A stretch of DNA of 34,107 bases from Rickettsiales bacterium (lineage in GTDB: Bacteria; Pseudomonadota; Alphaproteobacteria; Methylaequorales; Methylaequoraceae): positions 1 to 34,107 of the forward strand of contig JAOOJU010000006.1 in assembly GCA_028407765.1 (NCBI GenBank), in the 5' to 3' direction. How positions within the stretch are numbered: the stretch's first letter is position 1; every line of letters begins with the position of its first letter. Of the stretch, positions 17,890-26,704 are shown piece after piece. The notes below the pieces were generated by a model, which was not told the origin of the DNA, searched no databases, and worked only from the letters and a program-made list of their open reading frames with translations. A program made the position numbers and the translations under genes.

Positions 17890-19185
17890 TTATGGATTTC
17901 CGACAACAGCAAAGAAAAGCATATTTTCGTCAAAGAAACTTTTACTTACTTCATTGATATACTCAACCGTAAGATTTTCAATTATCTCTTTTCTCTTTGT
18001 AAAATAGTCTATTCCTAGATTAAATTTTTGCACCGTTTCTAGTAAAGCCGCAATGGCTAATGTGCTAGTATAGTTTCTAGAAAAAGATCCAATAAAATAT
18101 GACTTAGCATCTTTTAATTCATCTTTTGTTATTCCTTGCTCTTTTGATTCTTTCCATTGTTTTTTTACTAAATCTATTGTTTCTTTAACTGAATCATTTC
18201 TTGTTTGAAAACCTCCTATAATTATTCCATCATTAATAAAAGGAATCAGGTAGGAATATATTGAATAAACTAGTCCTCTTTCTTCTCTGACTTTTTTATA
18301 TAACTTTGATTGAAAACCACCACCACCTAAAACATAGTTTGCAATTCTTATTGCAAAAAAATCTTTGTTGTTTCTCATTAAACCATGATGACCAAAAACT
18401 ACAGATGTTTGAGGAGTCTCTTTGAATTCAGAGTGAATCCCCGTATTTAATTTTACAAATTTTGGAATATAGAAATCATTCTCATTTCCATCTTCAAGTT
18501 CAAAAAATGTAGAGTCAATTAATTTTAATAATTCTTCTTTATCAATATTCCCTGAAACACCTAATATCATATTTGATTTCGTAAAATACTTCTTAGTATA
18601 TTCCAAAAGGTCTTCTCTGTTAATATTAGAGATCGAATCAATAGTACCAAGCTTGCTTTTAGAAAAATTATGATTGACATAAAAATTCTGATCAAAAACT
18701 TTCGATGATAATTGTTGAATGTCTGACTTCTCAATTCTTAGACTTGCACTTATTTGATTTCTTACTTTTTCGATTGATTCAGAGGAAAATCTGGGCTTAG
18801 TTATCGCTCGTCTTAAGAGATCAAAACTTTCTGCTTTATTACTGGAAACTGTCTGAAATGTAATATTAAGTTCGTCTTTACTAGTTGAAATATTTAACTT
18901 CATACCCAAAGATTTAATTTTTTCTTGGAACTCTCTAGCATTCATATTTTCTGAACCTTCATCTAATAACGCTGCTACAAAACTTGAAGTTCCCTCTTTA
19001 CCTATTTTATCAAAGTAACTACCACCCTTGAAACTCATACTCAAACTAATTATTGGAACAGAGTTATCTTCAACAAACCATAAAGAAATACCATTTTTTG
19101 TTTTTAAGTCTAATACCTCTAATGACCATAATCTAGTTGGGATAATGAAACTAAATAGAACAAAAGTTTTTATTAAAAGTTTCAT
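17890..19185 (-). CDS. M16-family zinc peptidase homologue, non-catalytic partner
   Basis: A 431-residue protein with an N-terminal signal peptide (about residues 1-20) and the two-lobed M16 fold. At the place where active members carry HxxEH, this one reads GTSSFVAALLDEGSENM, with no zinc ligands. It does keep the second-lobe R/Y region, seen as VREERGLVYSIYSY. That pattern fits the inactive half of a heterodimer, as in bacterial M16 pairs where one subunit supplies zinc and the other the R/Y pair. It starts by ATGA overlap with the upstream M16 gene, so equal production is likely. The site of action is predicted to be periplasmic. Confidence 0.88.
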   Translation of the reverse strand: MKLLIKTFVLFSFIIPTRLWSLEVLDLKTKNGISLWFVEDNSVPIISLSMSFKGGSYFDKIGKEGTSSFVAALLDEGSENMNAREFQEKIKSLGMKLNISTSKDELNITFQTVSSNKAESFDLLRRAITKPRFSSESIEKVRNQISASLRIEKSDIQQLSSKVFDQNFYVNHNFSKSKLGTIDSISNINREDLLEYTKKYFTKSNMILGVSGNIDKEELLKLIDSTFFELEDGNENDFYIPKFVKLNTGIHSEFKETPQTSVVFGHHGLMRNNKDFFAIRIANYVLGGGGFQSKLYKKVREERGLVYSIYSYLIPFINDGIIIGGFQTRNDSVKETIDLVKKQWKESKEQGITKDELKDAKSYFIGSFSRNYTSTLAIAALLETVQKFNLGIDYFTKRKEIIENLTVEYINEVSKSFFDENMLFFAVVGNP

Positions 19186-20498
19186 CCTAAGATTCCAGTA
19201 ACGTAATTTTTATTTTCGAGAAATCTTTTAATAGCACTTTTAACATCGTCAATAGTTATACTGTTAAGATTTTCATTCCAGTTTTCAATTTCTTTTAGTT
19301 TTAGACCTATAGTAAGGGCTTCTCCGATAATTTGCGCCGGTTGAAAAATACTATCTCTTAGATATGTAGCCTCATGTTCATAATTTTTTTTTTGAAATTT
19401 AAATTTTTCTTCTGTAATTTTATTATCTAACGCTTCATACATACTTTTATCAATTAACTCTTCTAGCTCTAGAATTTTGATTCCTGCATTTGGTATTGCA
19501 TAAAAATAAATTGTTCCCATGTCACGAGACATTCCTTGATAGTAACCACCAATTGCAGACACCATTTTTTTCTTTTTAACAAACTCATCATATAATATAC
19601 TTGTGCTACCACCGGCAATAATCTTTAGGCCTATATCAAGGGCAATTCCGTCTTTAATGGAGTCTTTATAAGAGGGAGCTTTATAAATTCTTTTCCAAAT
19701 TTTTTGTTTAATATCTGAATTATTATAAGTTACCCTAGAGTCAGTTAATAACTTCGGATCTGCAAGTAAAAGTCTTTGAATAGTTTTATTATCCGAACTA
19801 ATTTTTCCGTAATATTTTTTTGTTAATTTTTTAGCTGTTTGTAAGTCTATATCACCGGAAAGAACTACAGTTGCATTTTGTGGAACATAATACTTCCTGT
19901 AGAAATTAAAAATATCATTAAATTTTAGAGACTTAATTTCATGTTCCCAACCTATTATGGGCGTTCCGTATGTATGATTAGGAAATAAACTTTTTCTGAG
20001 CGATTCATCCAGAATAGAAGATGGTTTACTATCAATTCTTTGGTATCTTTCTTCCAATATTACTTTACGTTCAGTTGAAACTTGTTTTTCAGTAAGAGTT
20101 AAGTTTTGCATTCTATCAGCTTCCATCTCAATTATTTGTTCTATTTTTTCTGAAGGTATAGTTTGATAATATGCTGTATAATCGTAACTTGTAAAAGCAT
20201 TTTCACTACCACCATTTGAAGAAATAAATTTTGAGAAATAATTTCCTGGAAATTTTGTTGTTCCTTTGAACATTAAATGTTCTAAGAAATGAGCTATACC
20301 ACTTTTTCCATAATTTTCATCAACAGACCCAACATTATACCAAATCATGTGAGTTACGATAGGAGCTCTATTGTTTTCAACCAAAACAACTCTTAAACCG
20401 TTGTCTAGAAAAAACTCTTTAGAATCAAATATCTTAGAGACAACCACCTTAGTGTTCAAGAAAATCACAAGAAATAATATTAAGGATTTTACTTTCAT
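19182..20498 (-). CDS. M16-family zinc metallopeptidase, catalytic subunit
   Basis: A 438-residue exported peptidase with a signal peptide (about 1-21). The inverted zinc motif HFLEH lies at residues 70-74 (H70, E73, H74), followed downstream by the conserved ERKVILEE helix that supplies the distal glutamate. M16 enzymes degrade unfolded peptides inside a closed chamber; the periplasmic substrate is unknown. The adjacent inactive paralogue, sharing an ATGA overlap, probably forms its partner. An 88-base gap separates it from the upstream lipoprotein gene, and no clear terminator or promoter stands out there. Confidence 0.92.
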   Translation of the reverse strand: MKVKSLILFLVIFLNTKVVVSKIFDSKEFFLDNGLRVVLVENNRAPIVTHMIWYNVGSVDENYGKSGIAHFLEHLMFKGTTKFPGNYFSKFISSNGGSENAFTSYDYTAYYQTIPSEKIEQIIEMEADRMQNLTLTEKQVSTERKVILEERYQRIDSKPSSILDESLRKSLFPNHTYGTPIIGWEHEIKSLKFNDIFNFYRKYYVPQNATVVLSGDIDLQTAKKLTKKYYGKISSDNKTIQRLLLADPKLLTDSRVTYNNSDIKQKIWKRIYKAPSYKDSIKDGIALDIGLKIIAGGSTSILYDEFVKKKKMVSAIGGYYQGMSRDMGTIYFYAIPNAGIKILELEELIDKSMYEALDNKITEEKFKFQKKNYEHEATYLRDSIFQPAQIIGEALTIGLKLKEIENWNENLNSITIDDVKSAIKRFLENKNYVTGILG

Positions 20499-20586
20499 TA
20501 CTTCAATATGGCATCAAAATAAATTGTTTCAATAAGTCAAAGATAAATATAACTCTTTTAACTTTTATAACTGATTACTTTTTATT

Positions 20587-21216
20587 TTACCTAACAATTG
20601 GAATTTCATCTATTGCCTGGATTGATTCATAATTATTTTCGATCGAATCATATGAATTTTGATCTTGATATGTTTGGTTATTTTGGAAATTTCTACCTTG
20701 GTAGTTCATATTATTTTGATTTATAAAATTATTTTCAGGAGTATATCTTCTGGAAAAATTATAACCCTTATCATATATTGGTCTGTAATAAATATTTCCT
20801 TCTCTAAAACTATTAACAGAATTTTCATAAACCCATTTTCCAAGTGTAAATTTTCTATTTCTACTAAATTTTTCTATTGAATCTGATGGTGAGGTTGATA
20901 GTGGAACTTGAACCATGGGAGCCATGAAATTTTGTGTTCTTGGTTGTACAAAATTTCTATTATCTATTATTTGCTCTGAAAATTCTGGGTTTTCTTGAGT
21001 AAGATTATTTCTATCTCGGTAAGAATTTTTAGCATTATTCATGGGCCTAGATTCAAAATCTGGTGGTAGAATTAATTCTGGAGTTTCATTTACAAGATCA
21101 TCTTCCATTGTTGGCTTAGTAATACCGCTTGCCATCTTTATAGCCTCACAGGAATTCAAGAAAAAAACTAACAATACTATAATTTTTGAAATTTTTTTTT
21201 TACTAATCAAAATCAT
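20587..21216 (-). CDS. DUF3035-type lipoprotein
   Basis: A 209-residue protein with a lipoprotein signal: a hydrophobic stretch then LNSC with the lipidated cysteine at residue 23. After it, KPTMEDDLVNETPELILPPDF resembles the short conserved core of DUF3035, a family found next to lspA and M16 genes in alphaproteobacteria. The remainder, from about residue 60, is low complexity and rich in asparagine, glutamine, tyrosine and arginine, unlike most DUF3035 members. I use the ATG at 21216, preceded by GGTGGA, rather than the GTG at 21231. It overlaps the preceding lipoprotein gene by 14 bases. Function is unknown. Confidence 0.75.
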   Translation of the reverse strand: MILISKKKISKIIVLLVFFLNSCEAIKMASGITKPTMEDDLVNETPELILPPDFESRPMNNAKNSYRDRNNLTQENPEFSEQIIDNRNFVQPRTQNFMAPMVQVPLSTSPSDSIEKFSRNRKFTLGKWVYENSVNSFREGNIYYRPIYDKGYNFSRRYTPENNFINQNNMNYQGRNFQNNQTYQDQNSYDSIENNYESIQAIDEIPIVR

Positions 21217-21859
21217 CGCATTTATATCCACCGCTCATATAGTCATTGACTACTCTAATACAATCATTTTCAATTCCGAAAAGTTCCATTTCTTCCTCCT
21301 CACTCATAATTCTGTTCATTTGAATTTGCGGTTCTGCTTCAATTACTTGTAACTGGTTTAAATTAGTAACATTACTATTCATAGTTTCAAAGTTATCAAA
21401 TGGCTCGTTCATATAAGGCTGACCAAAACGATTATTATCTTGTTCTATTGAATATTGAGGAAAAGGTGGGGGAGGTGGTGCAGGCATCGGAGTGCCATTA
21501 GGTCCCACATAATAATATTGCCTTGCGCTTCTGTATATTGAATCATTATATCCACCATAAAATTGATTAGAAGGAGACATATTTTGTTGGTACATCCTTT
21601 GATTATTATTATATGTCTGATCATTTTGTTCATCAGCAAAATCTGGAACTTGATAAGCATCTTCAACAATTATTGCTTCGCTTTCTTCAGGTTCTTGATC
21701 TTCCCAAAAAACTACGGAATCATATATATATCCACCAGCATCTTTTACTGACCCCCAACTTGATTCTATTGTTGAGCATGAATTCAAAAAAAAGAGCAAC
21801 GCCGCAATTGTAAAATACTTAACTTTAAATTGATTTTTAAATAACAGACTTTTAAACAT
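21203..21859 (-). CDS. Uncharacterised Asn/Gln/Tyr-rich lipoprotein
   Basis: A 218-residue protein that I do not recognise as any named family. It has a basic N-terminus, a hydrophobic segment ending FFLNSC with the presumed lipidated cysteine at residue 28, and a long low-complexity tail. The tail is acidic near residues 50-75, then rich in asparagine, glutamine and tyrosine, with a polyproline run (PAPPPPPFPQ) mid-protein and a cysteine near the end (YKCDDFD). It shares the exact FFLNSC lipobox with the downstream DUF3035-like gene, so the two may be duplicated or co-functioning lipoproteins. I chose the ATG at 21859; an in-frame GTG at 21868 is an alternative. Likely anchored in the inner or outer membrane facing the periplasm. 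Confidence 0.7.
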   Translation of the reverse strand: MFKSLLFKNQFKVKYFTIAALLFFLNSCSTIESSWGSVKDAGGYIYDSVVFWEDQEPEESEAIIVEDAYQVPDFADEQNDQTYNNNQRMYQQNMSPSNQFYGGYNDSIYRSARQYYYVGPNGTPMPAPPPPPFPQYSIEQDNNRFGQPYMNEPFDNFETMNSNVTNLNQLQVIEAEPQIQMNRIMSEEEEMELFGIENDCIRVVNDYMSGGYKCDDFD

Positions 21860-21910
21860 TATATTCACTAAATATAGTTAAAATCATATAAAATAATCAT
21901 ATATTTTGTT

Positions 21911-21958
21911 ATAATCTTTAATATTGATAACATTAGTTCTATTAATTTAAAAGATTAT
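21911..21958. repeat. 9-bp inverted repeat in the lspA-lipoprotein gap
   Basis: ATAATCTTT at 21911-21919 is matched perfectly by AAAGATTAT at 21950-21958, with a 30-base AT-rich spacer. It occupies most of the 100-base gap between lspA and the first lipoprotein gene. It could be an RNA stem between cistrons or an operator, but in such AT-rich DNA a chance match is quite possible. Confidence 0.3.
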
Positions 21959-21959
21959 T

Positions 21960-22457
21960 TTAACTTTTTATCTTAGTTTTACTTTTAAAACTAGTAACAA
22001 TGTAAATTAAAGCACCTAGAGTTATGAAAGTATCTGCAAAATTAAACGCTGGCCAATGAATGTCAGCTAAATGAAAATCTATAAAATCAATTACATAAGA
22101 GTTTCTTATTCTATCTATACCGTTACCAATAGCTCCCCCTAGAATGAAACTTAAAGAAATTATGTCAATTCTTGAGGAAGACTTCCAAATCCAAAAAAAA
22201 ATGAAGATACTAATGAAAAAAGACAGGATTCCTAAATAAAATGAAATATTAAAGTCAGAGAATATTCCAAAACTTATTCCAGTATTAACTACATAAACTA
22301 AATTTAGAAATGGGAAGACTTGAATACCAAAATATAGTTCTTCAGTTTTTAAACTAGTTAAATATTTTGTATATTGATCGATAATTATAATAATAACTGA
22401 AAGGGAATAGCAAAAAAAATGAAACCTCTTATTTTGAAATCTTAATAACTTCATCAC
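21960..22457 (-). CDS. lspA: Lipoprotein signal peptidase (signal peptidase II)
   Basis: A 165-residue membrane protein with four hydrophobic segments. Family motifs are an early IDQYTKYL (D27), NTGISFG (58-64), and the two catalytic aspartates in GNGIDR (D115) and FNFADTF (D132). LspA cleaves the signal peptide of prolipoproteins after lipid attachment, in the inner membrane. Its two immediate downstream genes both encode lipoproteins, its own substrate class. The start at 22457 (or the adjacent ATG at 22454) lies 26-29 bases inside the 3' end of ileS; no later ATG would preserve the first membrane helix. The ileS-lspA order is common in bacteria. Confidence 0.93.
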   Translation of the reverse strand: MMKLLRFQNKRFHFFCYSLSVIIIIIDQYTKYLTSLKTEELYFGIQVFPFLNLVYVVNTGISFGIFSDFNISFYLGILSFFISIFIFFWIWKSSSRIDIISLSFILGGAIGNGIDRIRNSYVIDFIDFHLADIHWPAFNFADTFITLGALIYIVTSFKSKTKIKS

Positions 22458-25233
22458 ACCTATTACATATTAGTTCACTTCCTTTTTTTTTAAAAATTTT
22501 CCAACATCTCTCACATTTCGTACCATTGAAAGGTTCAATTTTTATTGAAATATTTTTGTCTTCCTCAAATTCAAAAAAACTTTCATCTTTTTGTTCAACG
22601 ATTATAGCTTCCGAAACAATTAAAATATCACTTAAATTAATGTCTTTTATAATATCCAGATACGAAGTGTCTCCCAGGAAAATATTTGCTTTTGCCTCGA
22701 GACTTGATTTTAAAAGTTTTTGATCTCTATTTTTTTCAATTAAATTACTCACTGCCTTCCTAATATTTTTAATAATTTTCCAATTTTTATATATATTTTC
22801 GTTATTCCAAACATCAGGCAAATCATGATACGGTATAAGATGACAACTATTTTCTTTTTCTATATTTTTTTGATCTAACCAGCATTGCCAACTTTCTTCT
22901 GTAGTGAAAACTAAAACTGGGGAAAGCCAATTTATAAGAATCTTAAAAACATCAACCATAACTGTCCGGGCAGAATTTCTTTTATACGAATTAATAGGTT
23001 CGCAATAAAGCGTATCTTTCCTTATATCAAAGAACAGACTTGAGAGCTCATTATTACAAAAATTTGAAATTAATTGAAATGCTCTATAAAAGTTGTAGGA
23101 CTTGAAACTCTTGAGTACAACTTCATTAATGCTATAAATTTCATATCTAATATATTTTTCTAATTCTGGAAGATCTTCATGATTTATTTTTTCTTTTTTT
23201 TCATTCCAGTTTTTGAGGTTTCCAAGTAGAAATCTTATTGTATTTCTAATTTTTCTGTAAATTTCTGTTTGACGATTAAGGCTCTCATAGCTAATTTTTA
23301 GATCTTCATTATAATTACTAGTCGCCACCCATAATCTTAAAATATCTGCCCCATATTTTTTTATAACATCATCAGGAGAAATAACGTTACCTAGTGATTT
23401 AGACATCTTCTTACCTTTTTCATCTAAAACGAATCCATGAGTTAAAACAGATTTATATGGACTTTCATTATATATTGCACACGATTCTAATAATGACGAC
23501 TGAAACCAGCCCCTATGCTGGTCAGATCCTTCTAAATATAAATCTGCTTTTTCAGTTATTTCTCTATTTTTTAATACAAATGCATGGCTTGCCCCAGAAT
23601 CAAACCAAACATCTAAAATATCAGTCACTTTTATATAATTATCTGGATTATAATCAGAAGTTAAAAATACTTTATTATCCTCAGAAAACCAAATATCCGT
23701 ACCATGCTCTTTAATTAAATTGATTATTTTTTCATTAACTTCTTTATCTAACAGCGGCATATTATTTTTCTTATCTAAAAAAATAGTAATGGGAACGCCC
23801 CATGATCTTTGTCTTGACACACACCAGTCTGGTCTTTCACTTACCATTGAAGTTATTCTATTCTTACTACTCTCTGGGATCCAATTTACTTTTTCGATTT
23901 CAGACACTGCAGAAGAGCGCAACTCTTTTTCTTCCATTGAAATAAACCACTGAGAAGTTGTCCTATATATCAAAGGAGCTTTCGACCTCCAAGAATGGGG
24001 ATAGCTGTGATTAAATTCTTGGTAATAAATTAACTTTTGGAGTTCTGCCAATTTTTCTATAATTAGTTTATCAGCTTTATAAATATGTATGCCAGAGAAG
24101 AAAGGAACATTTTCAAAATAAATACCTTTTGAATTTACTGTGTTAGGCACCTCAATATTAAACTTTTTACCTAATTCAAAGTCCTCAATTCCATGTCCAG
24201 GAGCTATGTGAACAAAACCTGTTCCTGTTTCATTAGTCACATGTTCCCCCTTTATTAAAGGGACATCATAATCATATCCCAATGAAAAGAAAGGATGTTC
24301 ACATATCATATTTTCTAATTCATTTCCTTTAAACTTTTTTAGAATTGTGTAGGAATTTACTTTATGATCGATGCAGAACTGATCAAATAGTAATGATGAA
24401 AAAATGACCTTCTCATCCTTTTTAAGGTTAAGATCTATGTAATTTTTCTCAAGAGAAACTATTATATAATCAACGTTCTCTGAAAAAGCTATAGCCCTAT
24501 TCCCCGGTAAAGTCCAGGGTGTTGTTGTCCATATAACTATATTTGCATCTTTAAATAAATTCTCTTTTGCCTTTTTAACTCTAAACTTTACAAAAATAGA
24601 ACTAGATTTCTTCTCCTGATATTCTATTTCAGCCTCAGCTAAAGCAGTATTTTCAACTACTGACCACATGACTGGTTTATGTCCTAAATATAATCTTCCA
24701 CCCATTAAAAACTTCATCAACTCAGAAACTATTATTGCTTCAGCTTCATTTGTCATAGTTGTATATTTTTTTGTCCAATCACAGTTAATACCTAATCTTT
24801 TAAATTCTTCAGTTTGAATTTCAATCCATTTCTCAGCAAATTTTCTGCACTCATCTCTGAACTTTAACTGATCTACTTCATCCTTATTTTTTCCAGACTT
24901 TCTGTAGTTTTCTTCGACTTTCCATTCAATTGGTAGTCCATGACAATCCCATCCTGGTACATAGTCAACATTAAATCCCATCTTTGAATGAGATCTTGAG
25001 ATAATATCTTTTAAAATTTTATTTAGTGCATGACCTAAATGTAAATTTCCATTTGCATACGGGGGGCCATCATGCAAAATAAATCTCTTTTTATTTTTAT
25101 TCTGGTCTTTTATTTTTTTTTGGACACTTGTTTCCTCCCAAAACTTTATCCATTTCGGTTCATTCTGATTAAGTTTAGCCCTCATTGAAAACTTTGTTTC
25201 AGGCAATTGAATTGTATTCGAAAATTGATTCAT
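22429..25233 (-). CDS. ileS: Isoleucyl-tRNA synthetase
   Basis: A 934-residue class I synthetase that charges tRNA-Ile. The ATP-binding motifs are HLGH (65-68, within PPYANGNLHLGH) and KMSKS near residues 607-612. The CP1 editing domain lies between, with WTTTPWTLPGNRA, and the WVATSNYNEDLKIS region follows. A C-terminal zinc finger is complete: C907 and C910 in CERCW, C923 and C926 in CNRC. Full length and intact. It follows ribF after 9 bases and overlaps lspA. No T-box or other leader is evident. Confidence 0.97.
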   Translation of the reverse strand: MNQFSNTIQLPETKFSMRAKLNQNEPKWIKFWEETSVQKKIKDQNKNKKRFILHDGPPYANGNLHLGHALNKILKDIISRSHSKMGFNVDYVPGWDCHGLPIEWKVEENYRKSGKNKDEVDQLKFRDECRKFAEKWIEIQTEEFKRLGINCDWTKKYTTMTNEAEAIIVSELMKFLMGGRLYLGHKPVMWSVVENTALAEAEIEYQEKKSSSIFVKFRVKKAKENLFKDANIVIWTTTPWTLPGNRAIAFSENVDYIIVSLEKNYIDLNLKKDEKVIFSSLLFDQFCIDHKVNSYTILKKFKGNELENMICEHPFFSLGYDYDVPLIKGEHVTNETGTGFVHIAPGHGIEDFELGKKFNIEVPNTVNSKGIYFENVPFFSGIHIYKADKLIIEKLAELQKLIYYQEFNHSYPHSWRSKAPLIYRTTSQWFISMEEKELRSSAVSEIEKVNWIPESSKNRITSMVSERPDWCVSRQRSWGVPITIFLDKKNNMPLLDKEVNEKIINLIKEHGTDIWFSEDNKVFLTSDYNPDNYIKVTDILDVWFDSGASHAFVLKNREITEKADLYLEGSDQHRGWFQSSLLESCAIYNESPYKSVLTHGFVLDEKGKKMSKSLGNVISPDDVIKKYGADILRLWVATSNYNEDLKISYESLNRQTEIYRKIRNTIRFLLGNLKNWNEKKEKINHEDLPELEKYIRYEIYSINEVVLKSFKSYNFYRAFQLISNFCNNELSSLFFDIRKDTLYCEPINSYKRNSARTVMVDVFKILINWLSPVLVFTTEESWQCWLDQKNIEKENSCHLIPYHDLPDVWNNENIYKNWKIIKNIRKAVSNLIEKNRDQKLLKSSLEAKANIFLGDTSYLDIIKDINLSDILIVSEAIIVEQKDESFFEFEEDKNISIKIEPFNGTKCERCWKIFKKKGSELICNRCDEVIKISK

Positions 25234-25242
25234 ATTAATTTT

Positions 25243-26166
25243 TTATTTACAATATTTTATATCTTCATTTATTTGTTTTTTTAGCTCATCAACATTACTA
25301 AACTTTTTTTCTTTTCTAATAAAAGATTTAAAAACAACCTCGATAGATTCTCCATAAATATTTTGATTAAAATCGAAAATATAAACTTCAAGAATTGGAA
25401 AAGAGTTATTAAAAGTTGGCTTTATACCATAATTTGCAATTCCTTTGAAAGAAGATTTAGAAATATTACCTTTAAAATTTATCAAAACTTCGTAAACACC
25501 AAAACATATATCACAATACTTCGATATATTAACATTTGCTGTGGGATAACCAATTTTTCTACCCATCTTCCTACCTTTAATTACTCTAGCTTTAATAGAC
25601 CAATTTCTTCCTAAAATTTTTTTTACCTGTTCTAAATTTCCTTCCAATAGAAATCTTCTTACTTCAGACGATGAAAAGTCATTTAATTCTTTTTTCTTAA
25701 ATTCTTCTACAATAGTGCATTTAAAACTTTTATCTTTTCTTGAAATTTCCTCTAATAAATCTGTATTTCCTTCTTGTCTATAACCAAAAACAAAATCAAA
25801 TCCAGTAACCACATGACTTACCTTCAACCTATTTATTAATATATCATTGATAAATTCATTAGCGGTAATTTTTGAAAAATCTTTATCAAATTTAAAGTTA
25901 AAATAATATTTGACTTTTTGATTTCTGATTAATTCAAATTTTAATCTGAATGGTGTGATTCTAAAATTACTCTTTCTTTTATTAAAAAAACATTTTGGAT
26001 GAGGTTCAAATGTTAAGACAGACAGTGGTAGGTTATCTTTTCTTGATAAATTTCTAGCCACTTCAATGACTGATTTATGACCCAAATGAACACCATCGAA
26101 ATTGCCAATTGCAACAACTGAATTCAAAGCATCAATCGGTATCTTTTTTGTTTTTATTAACTTCAT
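25243..26166 (-). CDS. ribF: Bifunctional riboflavin kinase / FAD synthetase
   Basis: A 307-residue two-domain enzyme making FMN then FAD from riboflavin. The N-terminal FAD synthetase domain has GNFDGVHLGH at 21-30 and SSSEVR near 165-170. The C-terminal kinase domain has GRKIGYPTAN at 202-211 and ends with the ESIEVVFKSFIRKEKKF region. The ATG shares a base with the upstream maoC stop (TAATG type), so translation is coupled. I searched the upstream sequence by eye for an FMN riboswitch and saw none, as expected for an internal cistron. Confidence 0.95.
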   Translation of the reverse strand: MKLIKTKKIPIDALNSVVAIGNFDGVHLGHKSVIEVARNLSRKDNLPLSVLTFEPHPKCFFNKRKSNFRITPFRLKFELIRNQKVKYYFNFKFDKDFSKITANEFINDILINRLKVSHVVTGFDFVFGYRQEGNTDLLEEISRKDKSFKCTIVEEFKKKELNDFSSSEVRRFLLEGNLEQVKKILGRNWSIKARVIKGRKMGRKIGYPTANVNISKYCDICFGVYEVLINFKGNISKSSFKGIANYGIKPTFNNSFPILEVYIFDFNQNIYGESIEVVFKSFIRKEKKFSNVDELKKQINEDIKYCK

Positions 26167-26612
26167 TAAGTTTTTTTAGACATGACTAAAATTTCAGCCT
26201 CACCCTTTAAAATTTTTTTTCCATCTTTTTCACAAAATGTATCGAGTTTAACACGATTTTTTTCTTCATCTTTGGATCTAACTGAGACTCTAACAATCAC
26301 TGTTTCTCCTATGAAAACAGGTGCCAAAAATGATAATGATTGATTAAGGTAAATACTTCCCGGACCAGGCAACTTTGTTCCTATCACTGTAGAAATCAAA
26401 CTGGCAGTTAAAAATCCGTGACCTACTCTTTTTTTAAAAATAGTTTTTTTTGCAAACTCCTCACTTGTATGAACAGGATTATTGTCCCCAGTAACTGCAG
26501 AGAAAAGGATAATGTCAGACTCTGTTATTGTTTTTGATATGAAAGCTTCTTGTCCAATCTTTATTTCTTCAATACATAAACCTCTTAGATTTTCGTAATC
26601 TTCATGTTTCAT
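26166..26612 (-). CDS. MaoC-like (R)-specific enoyl-acyl hydratase/dehydratase
   Basis: A 148-residue single hot-dog-fold protein. The hydratase-2 motif is seen as FSAVTGDNNPVH, giving D43 and H48 as the catalytic pair, followed by GHGFLTASLIS. Such proteins hydrate (R)-3-hydroxyacyl-CoA or acyl-ACP intermediates; substrate unknown here. I chose the ATG at 26612, preceded at proper distance by AGGGAG, over the TTG at 26630. It is the first gene of the maoC-ribF-ileS-lspA series, and a plausible promoter lies just upstream. Confidence 0.85.
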   Translation of the reverse strand: MKHEDYENLRGLCIEEIKIGQEAFISKTITESDIILFSAVTGDNNPVHTSEEFAKKTIFKKRVGHGFLTASLISTVIGTKLPGPGSIYLNQSLSFLAPVFIGETVIVRVSVRSKDEEKNRVKLDTFCEKDGKKILKGEAEILVMSKKT

Positions 26613-26654
26613 TAATTTTTCTCCCTGCAAATTTAAATTAATTTAATTGTAATT

Positions 26655-26684
26655 AGTATAGTGTATAATAAATTAATTTTTCAA
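26655..26684 (-). promoter_or_regulatory. Predicted sigma-70-type promoter for maoC-ribF-ileS
   Basis: On the minus strand, TTGAAA (26679-26684) and TATACT (26655-26660) are spaced by 18 bases, a near-consensus pair. Transcription would start near 26648, leaving a short leader before the ATG at 26612. On the other strand of the same gap, TATAAT at 26664-26669 with a weak TTTAAT upstream may serve the divergent ligase-like gene. AT-rich background makes chance matches likely. Confidence 0.4.
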
Positions 26685-26704
26685 TTATAGTACTTAATTA
26701 AATA

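Noticed and set aside
21445-21813. Several 60-75 codon open frames on both strands across the first lipoprotein gene
   Set aside because: They arise from the low-complexity repeats of that gene and lack ribosome-binding sites or recognisable content; the lipobox-bearing frame is the credible one.
26167-26704. FMN riboswitch upstream of ribF
   Set aside because: ribF is an internal cistron overlapping the maoC stop, and no conserved riboswitch core is visible upstream of maoC.
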